DNA of 38,814 nucleotides from an uncultured Oscillospiraceae bacterium (GCA_900543705.1 UQSL01000011.1:1-38814), one strand, 5' to 3'; shown: positions 7,753-14,823, numbered from the stretch's first letter. Notes: generated by a model not told the origin, from the sequence alone. Program-made: numbers and translations.

Positions 7753-7769
7753 TGTATGGTTTTCATACA
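7753..7769. promoter_or_regulatory. Inverted repeat in the ohyA divergent region, candidate operator
   Basis: TGTATG (7753-7758) and CATACA (7764-7769) form a perfect 6-bp inverted repeat around a 5-nt centre, 19 bp upstream of the ohyA -35 box and about 100 bp from the divergent gene at 7866. This geometry suits a dimeric regulator. Which regulator is unknown. Confidence 0.35.
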
Positions 7770-7865
7770 AAACATGACAGGTGTACAAAAATACGACAAG
7801 TTTCAGGCTTTGTCTATGGGAGAAGCGGACACAATCACTTATGATAAGAATATGAGGGTGAGGCA

Positions 7866-8117
7866 ATGAATCGAGTGGAAGAAAAGATACGCGTCGCAGC
7901 TATCGAGGCGATGGCTCGTCGGATGCTGAAAGACCCCGGGAAAAACCCGGAGCGCACAGCACGCAATCTTGTGGAGTTTGGGATCGTAATTGCAGGCGGA
8001 CATCTCAAAGATGCGGAGAAAAAATCTTTAAGCCGGCAGCTCGCCGGGCTTTTGGAACGGCAGGAGGCTGCTGAGGCCCTTTGTCTGCTAAAACAGTCTG
8101 TCCTCCCTGTAAAATAG
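7866..8117 (+). CDS. Small protein of unknown function (83 aa)
   Basis: I do not recognise this protein. It is 83 residues, charged, probably all helical, with no signal peptide or membrane span, and contains ERTARNLVEFG and a C-terminal LLERQEAAEALCLL helix. The ATG is preceded by GAGGGTGAGG. It is divergent from oleate hydratase and followed closely by a terminator, so it is a monocistronic unit. A role linked to the hydratase is possible from position only. Codon use is similar to its neighbours, and the intact frame with both ribosome binding site and terminator supports it being real. Confidence 0.65.
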   Translation: MNRVEEKIRVAAIEAMARRMLKDPGKNPERTARNLVEFGIVIAGGHLKDAEKKSLSRQLAGLLERQEAAEALCLLKQSVLPVK

Positions 8118-8140
8118 CCGTTTTGCAGGGCTAAAAAGCG

Positions 8141-8175
8141 AAGGGGGCGGAAAAATTCCACCTCCTTGTTTTTTC
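8141..8175 (+). terminator. Terminator of the 83-aa gene
   Basis: An imperfect stem (AAGGGGGCGGAA, 8141-8152, with TTCCACCTCCTT) has one mismatch and one G-T pair and is followed by GTTTTTTCT. A second, weaker hairpin AACCGTC/GACGGTT lies at 8189-8214. Confidence 0.65.
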
Positions 8176-8214
8176 TAACACATTTTTTAACCGTCCGGAT
8201 ATTCCCAGACGGTT

Positions 8215-8536
8215 TTGCCGTACAAACCAAATGGGGCGTTAACTCAGAAATGGCGAAAGTATCCTTGGCTGGTCATCCACTTTTTTGATACCTGCTGTTA
8301 AAACCGGGCTGCTTGGTATTACAGAGAGCAATCAGCAATCTATCTTATTTATAGGAAGAGCAGGGCTCTGCTAAGGCGGTTCGGGTAATTGGAGACCGAG
8401 AAATCCGGGAAAGCGTTTGCTTGCAATTGGGAGACTGTGCTCGTCTTTATAGCCGATTCCTACAGGGTAGATGGGCGGATTCGTCGGTTGCACGGCAATA
8501 CGATAGTTCGCGCGATACAGAATATCAAGTTGAAAT
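8215..8536. other. Intergenic stretch with no recognised gene
   Basis: Between the terminator region of the 83-aa gene and the converging kinase-like gene I see no frame with a ribosome binding site, no RNA gene and no clear repeat. On the minus strand a 57-codon open stretch without a start codon ends at about 8387, just beyond the kinase-like gene; it may be chance or a gene remnant. Confidence 0.4.
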
Positions 8537-8788
8537 TTAACCTTTTAAACCTCTGGATTGTCGATTCATATCTTCAATTACAATATCATAGATTTCTCCA
8601 AGAGATGCACAATACTCCAACACTTTCCAAGGCTCTTTCGTGTGAAAATGTATTTTTATAAGTTCTTCATCTCCAACGGCTAATAAACAATCTCCTCTAA
8701 AATTGTTGGTAAAGTATTCATTAATTGTATCTTCGTCAAGGTTTTTGCCCTCAATCAATAATTGAGTATCGTATTTGTATTCTAGCAT
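8537..8788 (-). CDS. Stand-alone FakA/Dak1_2-like domain (kinase to dihydroxyacetone kinase family)
   Basis: An 83-residue protein matching the middle to C-terminal region of FakA/YloV proteins. It has YDTQLLIEG, GDCLLAVGDEELIKIHFHT, PWKVLEYCASLGEIYDIVIEDM, which correspond to the TEFLLEG, GDSLLVVGD..KVHVHT, PGKVLEYALKYGEL..I.IENM blocks of those proteins. The ATP-binding DAK2 part is absent, so it cannot be a kinase by itself. Short proteins of this kind occur in many clostridia, and their role is not established. The ATG has AAAGGAG 8 nt upstream. Its DNA is clearly AT-rich (roughly 30-40% G+C per line, against about half in the neighbours), suggesting acquisition from elsewhere. Confidence 0.75.
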   Translation of the reverse strand: MLEYKYDTQLLIEGKNLDEDTINEYFTNNFRGDCLLAVGDEELIKIHFHTKEPWKVLEYCASLGEIYDIVIEDMNRQSRGLKG

Positions 8789-8824
8789 AGTCTATTCTCC
8801 TTTACTTTTTTTATATATAGAGAT

Positions 8825-8853
8825 AGTATACTGCTATCCAACACCACCTACAA
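8825..8853 (-). promoter_or_regulatory. Probable promoter of the FakA-like gene
   Basis: A minus-strand -35 TTGTAG (8848-8853), a 17-bp spacer and -10 TATACT (8825-8830) lie about 35 bp upstream of the start codon. Confidence 0.55.
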
Positions 8854-9025
8854 TAAAAATCACTGTTACCAGATTATTTTTTTACTTGCCCTGCTGGCTT
8901 TAGTTGTATGGATTGCCTCGCCTTTGTCCTTCAAAATGGGTTGCTGCCATGCTTTTTTCGCCTTAGAAGAGAGTTCGATTATGGCTACCGGCATGAAAAG
9001 ACTGGGTCTGAGATATAGTAATATA

Positions 9026-9076
9026 GAACAGCCCCTTCTGTGCAGGCTAATAGCATCTGCACAGAAGGGGCTGTTC
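9026..9076 (-). terminator. Long perfect hairpin downstream of the DUF3842 gene
   Basis: A perfect 19-bp stem (9026-9044 with 9058-9076) has a 13-nt loop and lies 55 bp after the DUF3842 stop. On the minus strand it is followed by TATATTACTATATC, AT-rich but not a clean T-run. It most likely ends the TetR-DUF3842 transcript. The rest of 8854-9131 shows no gene I can support. Confidence 0.55.
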
Positions 9077-9131
9077 TGGATTGCCGGGATGAACTCCTGG
9101 AAAAGGTATTTTATAAACCAGAAAAATTATT

Positions 9132-9542
9132 TTACTCCTTGAAAAGCGCCTTTGCCTGCTCTACACTGAGACGGACATAGTCTGTGTAGGAGAGCTCCTG
9201 CACTCCGACGACTGTGTTGTTACAGCGATTGATGGGGATAAGCAGTTTATGCGCGGGACTCTGTCCGACTGCTCTTGCCATGGCAGGAGTGACTTCCCCG
9301 AGCAGGGAATCCGCAATTACGATGCCGAGCGGACCGAGGATGAGGTCCGCATCCCGGCAGGCGACAAGGGCAGGATTTTCCCCAGTTGCCCCGGCGTCTG
9401 CCCCGGCCTTGAGCATGGCGGCGGTTGCAATGCTGTTGGTACCGATGGCGGTGATCTGAGCCTGCGGCAGGCTTTCTTTGAGCTGTTCGACGAGCATCCG
9501 ACCAAGACGCCCGCCCTGTCCGTCTAAAATCACAATCTTCAA
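9132..9542 (-). CDS. DUF3842 family protein
   Basis: A 136-residue protein of the DUF3842 family, whose function is unknown. It begins KIVILDGQGGRLGRMLVEQL, a Rossmann-like glycine motif, then has IGTNSIATAAMLKAGADAGATGENP and GPLGIVIADSLLGEVTPAMA, the signature blocks of the family, and ILPINRCN-like residues (LIPINRCN). A nucleotide- or cofactor-binding role is plausible but unproven. The start is TTG (9540-9542), overlapping the TGA of the upstream TetR gene as TTGA; AAGGAAGGA precedes it. The overlap implies translational coupling and a functional link to the regulator. Confidence 0.85.
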   Translation of the reverse strand: MKIVILDGQGGRLGRMLVEQLKESLPQAQITAIGTNSIATAAMLKAGADAGATGENPALVACRDADLILGPLGIVIADSLLGEVTPAMARAVGQSPAHKLLIPINRCNNTVVGVQELSYTDYVRLSVEQAKALFKE

Positions 9543-10135
9543 GCAGAATTCCTTCCTTTCGATGTGGGTAAGAACAGGATGTCATAGCATTTTTTCACCT
9601 GGGTAAGGACGTCCTCATCCGGCTGCAACATGCACCAGTGCATAACTGCCCCGTATAGGATTTCATTTTTTGTGGTCAACAGCTCCTGCGGAGAGGAGAG
9701 GTTTTGAATCTGCCTCTCCTGCTGCGCTTTGCGGATAAGTCCGAGCTCCAACGTGGTAATTTCTTTTCCAAGGTGCTCAATTTCAAATTTTGCTTTGCTC
9801 CCGGTCAGATTGACCGCCAGTAGATGGCGGGTAATGGCGTGTCCGGCGGATTCTAAAAAGGAGATATACGCCTGGTCTATCTGCCAGAGCTGGTCGTAGT
9901 AGTCCTCCCCGGACATAATACTCGCCATCTGTTCAACTGACAGCGCAGAGGAACGCCGGTAGAGTTCGACCAGAATATCATCTTTGGAATTAAAATAATA
10001 ATAAAAGGTGTTTTTGGAAATGCCTGTCGCCCTGCAAATTTCCAAAAGCGTTGTCTTTTCGTATCCATGATTTTGAATAAGAGTCAGAGCCGTTTGAAAA
10101 ATAGCTTCTTTTGTTTTCTCCCCATGCTTGGCCAT
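9539..10135 (-). CDS. TetR/AcrR-family transcriptional regulator
   Basis: A 198-residue regulator with a standard N-terminal TetR helix-turn-helix (TTLLEICRATGISKNTFYYYFNSKDDILVELY, about 29-60) and a helical C-terminal ligand-binding half that I cannot place in a subfamily. The ATG is preceded by AGGGGGG. It forms an operon with the DUF3842 gene through a TTGA stop/start overlap and is divergent from the HEAT-repeat gene at 10358, so it may control both. The ligand is unknown. Confidence 0.85.
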   Translation of the reverse strand: MAKHGEKTKEAIFQTALTLIQNHGYEKTTLLEICRATGISKNTFYYYFNSKDDILVELYRRSSALSVEQMASIMSGEDYYDQLWQIDQAYISFLESAGHAITRHLLAVNLTGSKAKFEIEHLGKEITTLELGLIRKAQQERQIQNLSSPQELLTTKNEILYGAVMHWCMLQPDEDVLTQVKKCYDILFLPTSKGRNSA

Positions 10136-10173
10136 GAAACCCCCCCTTGTGCTATGAAGGTATATTTATACTC

Positions 10174-10202
10174 ATGATACCAGGCGAAAAGTAGAAAAAC
10201 AA
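10174..10202 (-). promoter_or_regulatory. Probable promoter of the TetR-DUF3842 operon
   Basis: On the minus strand, TTGTTT (10197-10202), a 17-bp spacer and TATCAT (10174-10179) preceded by TGG, giving an extended -10. An imperfect inverted repeat GGTAT..ATACC (10159-10181) overlaps the -10 and could be an autoregulatory site. Confidence 0.45.
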
Positions 10203-10290
10203 GGCTGTAAAAAAACCTGTTGAATTTTCTGGTTATTTTGGAGGAATCACCAAATTTTCCGGAAATAATTTTTCATGGATTCAAACCACG

Positions 10291-10322
10291 TTAACATTTA
10301 TATAGTACCGGAGTAATATAAT
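10291..10322 (+). promoter_or_regulatory. Probable promoter of the HEAT-repeat gene
   Basis: TTAACA (10291-10296), a 17-bp spacer and TAATAT (10314-10319). A consensus TATAAT at 10317-10322 overlaps it at a longer spacing. Confidence 0.45.
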
Positions 10323-10357
10323 ATTTTACAAGGAAAAAGGAATTGGAGGCTTACTTT

Positions 10358-10699
10358 ATGTTCACAAACATGAAAATCAGTAAAATTAAAAAACTCGCAG
10401 AGCATAAACACTATGAGGGAATTCTTCCATATTGCGAAAATGAGGATCCCCAGGTGAGGGTTGCGGCGGCCGAAGGCCTTGCCGAAATTGGAACCGACGA
10501 AAGCAATAATGCGCTGATTGGAATGCTCCGTGACCATGATATTACAGTCAAAACTGCGGCGGTGAAAGCGCTCGGGAAAATCAAAGAGAACCATTCTTAC
10601 GCATTTATCAGCCATGAAATGGAGCAGTCCAAAGATGAGACTTTTATCGCGGCCTGCCGTCAGGCGCTCAGCGCCATCCATGAGGGCGGACACGAATAA
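10358..10699 (+). CDS. Small HEAT-repeat protein
   Basis: A 113-residue soluble protein built of about two to three HEAT-like helical repeats: EDPQVRVAAAEGLAEIGTDESNNALIGML and DHDITVKTAAVKALGKIKENHSYAFI, each with the conserved V+..AA.ALG.I pattern. Such repeats form protein-binding solenoids and carry no catalytic residues. The ATG at 10358 is chosen because GGAGG lies 8 nt upstream; a TTG at 10343 overlaps that Shine-Dalgarno sequence and is unlikely. It is a single-gene unit with its own terminator, divergent from the TetR-DUF3842 pair. Its partner is unknown. Confidence 0.8.
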   Translation: MFTNMKISKIKKLAEHKHYEGILPYCENEDPQVRVAAAEGLAEIGTDESNNALIGMLRDHDITVKTAAVKALGKIKENHSYAFISHEMEQSKDETFIAACRQALSAIHEGGHE

Positions 10700-10729
10700 A
10701 TCTTCCTCCTAACATAATCATACGCAAAG

Positions 10730-10769
10730 AAGACTTCCGGATACCACAGATGGATCCGGAAGTCTTTTC
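10730..10769 (+). terminator. Terminator of the HEAT-repeat gene
   Basis: A perfect 13-bp stem (10730-10742 with 10754-10766) and an 11-nt loop, followed by TTTTCTTCC. Confidence 0.85.
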
Positions 10770-10788
10770 TTCCGGCTGAAAGCCGGTA

Positions 10789-10892
10789 TAAAAATAAAAA
10801 GCCGCCGGAACGATGGCAATTCCGACGACTCCTTTTATGGTTAATAACAAATGAAGACGAGATTCTGGGAAAAGTGCTTTTTCTTTTCCCTT
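10789..10892 (-). ncRNA. Candidate small RNA of about 100 nt
   Basis: A good minus-strand promoter (-35 TTGCAT, 17 bp, -10 TATACT) would start RNA near 10892. The predicted RNA opens with a hairpin (GGGAAAAG/CTTTTCCC, 10883-10890 with 10867-10874) and continues with an unpaired A/T-rich stretch carrying AAAAGGAG. It ends in an intrinsic terminator (10801-10829) with a T5AT5 tail. No open frame with a start codon fits between promoter and terminator, so it reads as a free-standing small RNA gene and not a leader. It resembles no RNA family I know. Expression is untested. Confidence 0.45.
10790..10829 (-). terminator. Intrinsic terminator (small RNA candidate / dusB readthrough)
   Basis: On the minus strand GTCGTCGGAA pairs with TTCCGGCGGC (10 bp, two G-T pairs) over a 9-nt loop and is followed by TTTTTATTTTT. 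It is 190 bp beyond the dusB stop and could also end dusB readthrough RNA. Confidence 0.85.
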
Positions 10893-10898
10893 ACTTAC

Positions 10899-10927
10899 AG
10901 TATACAATTATTCCGAACTGTATGCAA
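10899..10927 (-). promoter_or_regulatory. Promoter of the candidate small RNA
   Basis: TTGCAT (10922-10927), a 17-bp spacer and TATACT (10899-10904) on the minus strand, close to the sigma-A consensus. Confidence 0.6.
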
Positions 10928-10942
10928 GAGAGAAACAAAGTT

Positions 10943-10972
10943 TTGACATAAATATAACAGAACGTTCATAAT
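10943..10972 (+). promoter_or_regulatory. Opposing promoter directed antisense into dusB
   Basis: A perfect TTGACA (10943-10948), an 18-bp spacer and CATAAT (10967-10972) on the plus strand. A transcript from it would run antisense into the 3' end of dusB. The palindrome GAACGTTC (10960-10967) fills the end of the spacer and could be an operator. It diverges from the small-RNA promoter 16 bp away. Confidence 0.4.
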
Positions 10973-11017
10973 TTGTACTTATCCGTCGAAAACTGTGACC
11001 ACGTGAAACGATTTTGC

Positions 11018-11989
11018 CTACTGTTCCATCGCTTTTTCCAGTACCAGGGCGGCCAGGTGCTTTGCATCCTCGAAAGTGGAGAGATGGGAGCTTTTTTCCC
11101 TCAGCAATGCCGCGCCGCGCATCCCCTTCATGTACCAAGAGGCATGCTTGCGGCATTCCTTCATGCCGATATACTCTCCCTTGCGCTCACAGGTCAGGGC
11201 AATCTGTTTGAGCATGATCTGCATTTTTTCCTCCACATTCGGTTCGGGGGGGAGCGTGCCGTCTTTGAGATACTGACGAATCTGGGAAAAGAGCCATGGC
11301 TGACCGAGCGCCCCTCTGCCGACCATGACAAGATCGCAGCCGGTGTACTCATACATCTGCATCGCGCTTATTGCGCTGTCCACATCGCCGTTGCCGATGA
11401 CCGGAATGGATACGGCCTCCTTAACCCTTCTGATGATATCGACGTCCACCGGCGGCGCATACATCTGCTTGCGGGTGCGCCCATGGATCGTCAGGGCATC
11501 CGCGCCGTTTTCCTCGAGAAGACACGCGAATTCCACGGCGTTGACATGTTCGTCGTCCCAGCCCTTGCGGAATTTGACCGTCACCGGGATGTCTACCGCG
11601 TCCTTGACGGCACGGACAATTTTCCCGGCAAGCTCCGGCGTTTTCATCAGTGCGCTGCCGGAACCGCCCGACGCGATTTTCGGAGCCGGACAGCCCATGT
11701 TGATATCTAGAATATCCGGCGAGTATTGGAGGGCGAGCCGGGCGGCCTGTGCCATCACCTCCGGTTCCTCTCCGAACAGCTGGATGGCGACCGGGTGCTC
11801 GGTGGAATCAAGCTCGAGCAGATGGGGCGTTTTTTTGTCCCCCATGGTCATCGCCTTGGCGCTCGCCATTTCTGTGACCATATAGGCCGCGCCGAATTCC
11901 TTGCAAATGACGCGAAACGCCTGGTCGGTGACGCCGGCCATCGGAGCCAGCGCAGCCGTGCGCTGGATTTCTATGCTTCCAATTTTCAA
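11018..11989 (-). CDS. dusB: tRNA-dihydrouridine synthase (DusB type)
   Basis: A flavoenzyme of about 323 residues that reduces specific uridines in the tRNA D-loop with NADPH. It has the FMN-barrel start LAPMAGVTDQAFR, the active-site DINMGCPAPK with catalytic Cys100, and the FMN-phosphate segments GNGDV and GRGALGQPW, with the helical C-terminal domain complete. The start is taken as TTG at 11989 (MKIGSIEIQ, as in relatives), with AAGGA 8-9 nt upstream. The in-frame ATG at 11998 lies directly against that Shine-Dalgarno sequence, and longer upstream starts have none. It is divergent from polA. Confidence 0.93.
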   Translation of the reverse strand: MKIGSIEIQRTAALAPMAGVTDQAFRVICKEFGAAYMVTEMASAKAMTMGDKKTPHLLELDSTEHPVAIQLFGEEPEVMAQAARLALQYSPDILDINMGCPAPKIASGGSGSALMKTPELAGKIVRAVKDAVDIPVTVKFRKGWDDEHVNAVEFACLLEENGADALTIHGRTRKQMYAPPVDVDIIRRVKEAVSIPVIGNGDVDSAISAMQMYEYTGCDLVMVGRGALGQPWLFSQIRQYLKDGTLPPEPNVEEKMQIMLKQIALTCERKGEYIGMKECRKHASWYMKGMRGAALLREKSSHLSTFEDAKHLAALVLEKAMEQ

Positions 11990-12122
11990 AATTATCATCC
12001 TTTTTCTGGGTATCCAGGGGCGGATTTGGGTTATCCTAATCGTATTCCGCGGACTTTGAGACAGTGTTTTCGAAGCTATCCCGGAAAATCCGTATTTTCC
12101 TATTTTATCAAATTTCACATTG

Positions 12123-12131
12123 TGATACAAT
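12123..12131 (+). promoter_or_regulatory. Extended -10 promoter of the polA operon
   Basis: TGATACAAT (TG at 12123-12124, TACAAT at 12126-12131) is an extended -10 element; the -35 region is weak (TTTTAT, 17 bp upstream). The leader would be about 67 nt. Confidence 0.5.
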
Positions 12132-12155
12132 AAGAAATATAAAATGGAACAGATA

Positions 12156-12183
12156 CGCGCGGGTTTTCAAAACCCTGTGCGCG
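12156..12183 (+). promoter_or_regulatory. Hairpin next to the polA ribosome binding site
   Basis: CGCGC-GGGTT pairs with AACCC-(TGT bulge)-GCGCG, a 10-bp stem with a 5-nt loop. It ends immediately before the purine-rich GAGGAGAAAGGAG ribosome binding region, so it may influence translation of polA. No T-run follows. Confidence 0.4.
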
Positions 12184-12204
12184 AGGAGAAAGGAGCGCGA
12201 CACA

Positions 12205-14805
12205 GTGCGCCTGCTGGCAATCGACGGAAACAGTATCATGAACCGCGCGTTTTACGGAATCAAGGTCCTTACCACCAAGGACGGGACCTACACCAACGCG
12301 ATTTACGGGTTTCTCAATATTCTGCTGAAAATGAACGAGGAGGTGCAGCCGGATGCGGTCGCCATCGCGTTCGATCTGCATGCGCCGACGTTCCGGCACA
12401 AGGCGGACGACACCTACAAGGCGACGAGAAGGGGCATGCCGGAAGAACTGCGCCAACAGGTTCCGGTACTCAAAGAAATCCTGCGGGATTTGGGATACCG
12501 CCTGGTCGAGTGCGAGGGCTTTGAGGCGGACGACATTCTCGGCACTCTTTCCGCGGCCTGCACGAAAAACGGGGATGAGTGCGTGATTGCAACCGGGGAC
12601 CGCGACAGCTTCCAGCTTGTGGGGAAAAACGTCCATGTGCGCTATGCCTCCACCCGGTTTGGAAAATCCGAATCCATCCTCTATGACGAGGATAAGGTGC
12701 GGGAGGTCTATGGAATCAAGCCGAAACAACTCATTGACGTCAAGGCGCTGATGGGGGATTCCTCCGACAATATCCCGGGTGTCGCCGGCATCGGGGAAAA
12801 GACGGCGCTCGCCCTGATTCAGCAGTTTGCCTCATTAGATGGGGTCTATGAGCACCTTGACGACCCGTTTATCAAAAAGGGTGTGCGGGCAAAGCTGGAA
12901 GCGGGAAAGGATTGCGCATACCAGAGCAAATACCTTGCCACGATTGTACTCGACGCGCCGGTGGATACCAATCTGTCCGGCTATGTCGTGGGAGAACCGG
13001 ATGCTACAAAGGTACGCGACACCCTCTCGAGACTGGAAATCTTCAAACTGACCGATAAGCTTTTGCCGAATGCCTTGCAGGGGGAAGGCTCCCCGCCGGA
13101 GCCTGAAAAGTCCGAACCGCGAAAACCTGCCCTTCCGGCGACGGTGAACCCCAGCGCCGCAAAGCTCTGTGAGTTTTTGGATGCCGGGGAGTACGGCGTA
13201 TTATACACAGGGACGAATACTGCATGCGACCATCTGATTTTGTGCAGTGATGTGCAACTGCTTGTGCTCGAGCATCCGGACAAGGCTATAATAGGTACGA
13301 TTATGGAGCATACGGGCACAAAGTCCTATGCGTTCGATGCAAAGCCCATCTACCGCTATTGCATGGAGCAGGGCATCGCGTTTGCGCCGTTTTCCTTTGT
13401 CGCAAACCTCGCGGCATATATCCTCAATCCCAGCAACACGCAGTATGAGCTTCAGCGGTTATGCGCGCAGTATCAAATCCATCTGCCCTCCTTTGAAGGA
13501 CAGACCTATGCTCAGGAGCTTTCCTTGGCTTCCGGGTTTTTGCGCTTGTGCCGGATGATGGAAGAGGAAATCGAGCAAAATGGGCAGCATGATCTGCTAC
13601 ATGACATCGAACAGCCGCTATGCGAGGTGCTCGCCAGCATGGAATACAACGGTTTTCTGGTCGATGTTCAAGGCGTGCGTACCTTCGGCGAAAGCCTGGA
13701 CGGGGATATCGACCGGCTTCAGGCGGAAATCTACAAGGATGCGGGATATGAGTTTAACATCAATTCCCCCAAACAGCTCGCACAGGTTCTGTTTGAAAAA
13801 TTACAGCTGCCCGCGCGCAAAAAGACCAAGAGCGGCTACTCCACTAACGCAGAGGTGCTTGAGGAGCTTCGCCCGATGCACCCGATTATCGATCGGATTT
13901 TGGAATACCGTAAGCTCGTCAAGCTCAAATCCACCTATGTGGAGGGTTTGATCAAGGTGGCGGGGCCGGACGGCAGAATCCACACAAGCTTCAACCAAAA
14001 CCAGAAAAGGACCGGGGGCAACAGCTCGTCGGAGCCGAATCTGCAGAATATCCCGGTGCGTACTGAGCTTGGGAGGGAACTGCGCCGTTTTTTTAAAGCG
14101 GCCGAAGGTAAGCGGCTGGTCGACGCCGACTATTCTCAGATTGAACTGCGGGTGCTCGCCCATATCGCACAGGATAAAAATATGATACACGCCTTTGAAA
14201 ACGGGGAAGATATCCACACCAGGACGGCCTGCCAGGTATTCGGCTATACCGAGGAAACCCTGCCTCCGCTCATGCGAAGCCGGGCAAAGGCTGTCAACTT
14301 CGGCATTGTCTATGGCATCGGGGCGTTTTCCCTGTCCAAGGATATCGGCGTATCCGTCGGGGAGGCCGACCAATATATCAAGAATTATCTCGCCGTCTTT
14401 TCCGGCGTCAAACAGTATATGGAGGACACCATCGAGTATGGAAAAGAGCACGGCTATGTGCAGACGATATACGCCCGCCGCCGCTACCTGCCCGAGCTTG
14501 CCAGCAAGAACAAGGTGACGCAGGCGTTCGGCAAGCGCGTCGCGATGAACACCCCGATTCAGGGGAGCGCGGCGGATATCATCAAGGTCGCGATGGTGCG
14601 GGTGTACCGCAGGCTGAAGGAAGAAAAACTAAAAGCGCGCCTGATTTTGCAGGTGCATGACGAACTGATTGTCGAAGCCTGCGAGGAGGATTTGGAGCGT
14701 GCGCGCGCCGTACTCGGCGAGGAGATGGAGCACGCGGCGAAGCTCCTTGTCCCGCTGGTCGTGGATATCCACAGCGGGGCGACCTGGTACGACGCAAAGG
14801 CATAG
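12205..14805 (+). CDS. polA: DNA polymerase I
   Basis: An 866-residue family A polymerase for Okazaki fragment maturation and repair. The N-terminal 5' nuclease domain (LLAIDGNSIMNRAFYG, EADDILGTL, GDSSDNIPGVAGIGEKTA) occupies about 1-290. A middle exonuclease-like domain lacks the DxE metal residues, so proofreading is probably absent, as in Bacillus. The polymerase domain has motif A DYSQIELR (Asp642), motif B RSRAKAVNFGIVYG and motif C HDE (Asp819). The GTG start (12205) has AAAGGAG 9 nt upstream; upstream in-frame ATG codons lack such a site and would precede the conserved N-terminus. It heads a run of six plus-strand genes to tsaD. Confidence 0.96.
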   Translation: MRLLAIDGNSIMNRAFYGIKVLTTKDGTYTNAIYGFLNILLKMNEEVQPDAVAIAFDLHAPTFRHKADDTYKATRRGMPEELRQQVPVLKEILRDLGYRLVECEGFEADDILGTLSAACTKNGDECVIATGDRDSFQLVGKNVHVRYASTRFGKSESILYDEDKVREVYGIKPKQLIDVKALMGDSSDNIPGVAGIGEKTALALIQQFASLDGVYEHLDDPFIKKGVRAKLEAGKDCAYQSKYLATIVLDAPVDTNLSGYVVGEPDATKVRDTLSRLEIFKLTDKLLPNALQGEGSPPEPEKSEPRKPALPATVNPSAAKLCEFLDAGEYGVLYTGTNTACDHLILCSDVQLLVLEHPDKAIIGTIMEHTGTKSYAFDAKPIYRYCMEQGIAFAPFSFVANLAAYILNPSNTQYELQRLCAQYQIHLPSFEGQTYAQELSLASGFLRLCRMMEEEIEQNGQHDLLHDIEQPLCEVLASMEYNGFLVDVQGVRTFGESLDGDIDRLQAEIYKDAGYEFNINSPKQLAQVLFEKLQLPARKKTKSGYSTNAEVLEELRPMHPIIDRILEYRKLVKLKSTYVEGLIKVAGPDGRIHTSFNQNQKRTGGNSSSEPNLQNIPVRTELGRELRRFFKAAEGKRLVDADYSQIELRVLAHIAQDKNMIHAFENGEDIHTRTACQVFGYTEETLPPLMRSRAKAVNFGIVYGIGAFSLSKDIGVSVGEADQYIKNYLAVFSGVKQYMEDTIEYGKEHGYVQTIYARRRYLPELASKNKVTQAFGKRVAMNTPIQGSAADIIKVAMVRVYRRLKEEKLKARLILQVHDELIVEACEEDLERARAVLGEEMEHAAKLLVPLVVDIHSGATWYDAKA

Positions 14806-14823
14806 CTGAACGGAGGAATTTTG

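Noticed and set aside
8389..8661. A 90-codon plus-strand frame overlapping the FakA-like gene
   Set aside because: No ribosome binding site, no familiar sequence, and it runs across the better-supported minus-strand gene at 8537-8788.
10668..10907. A 79-codon minus-strand frame across the HEAT gene end and small RNA candidate
   Set aside because: It translates two terminators and a promoter -10 region and has no ribosome binding site.
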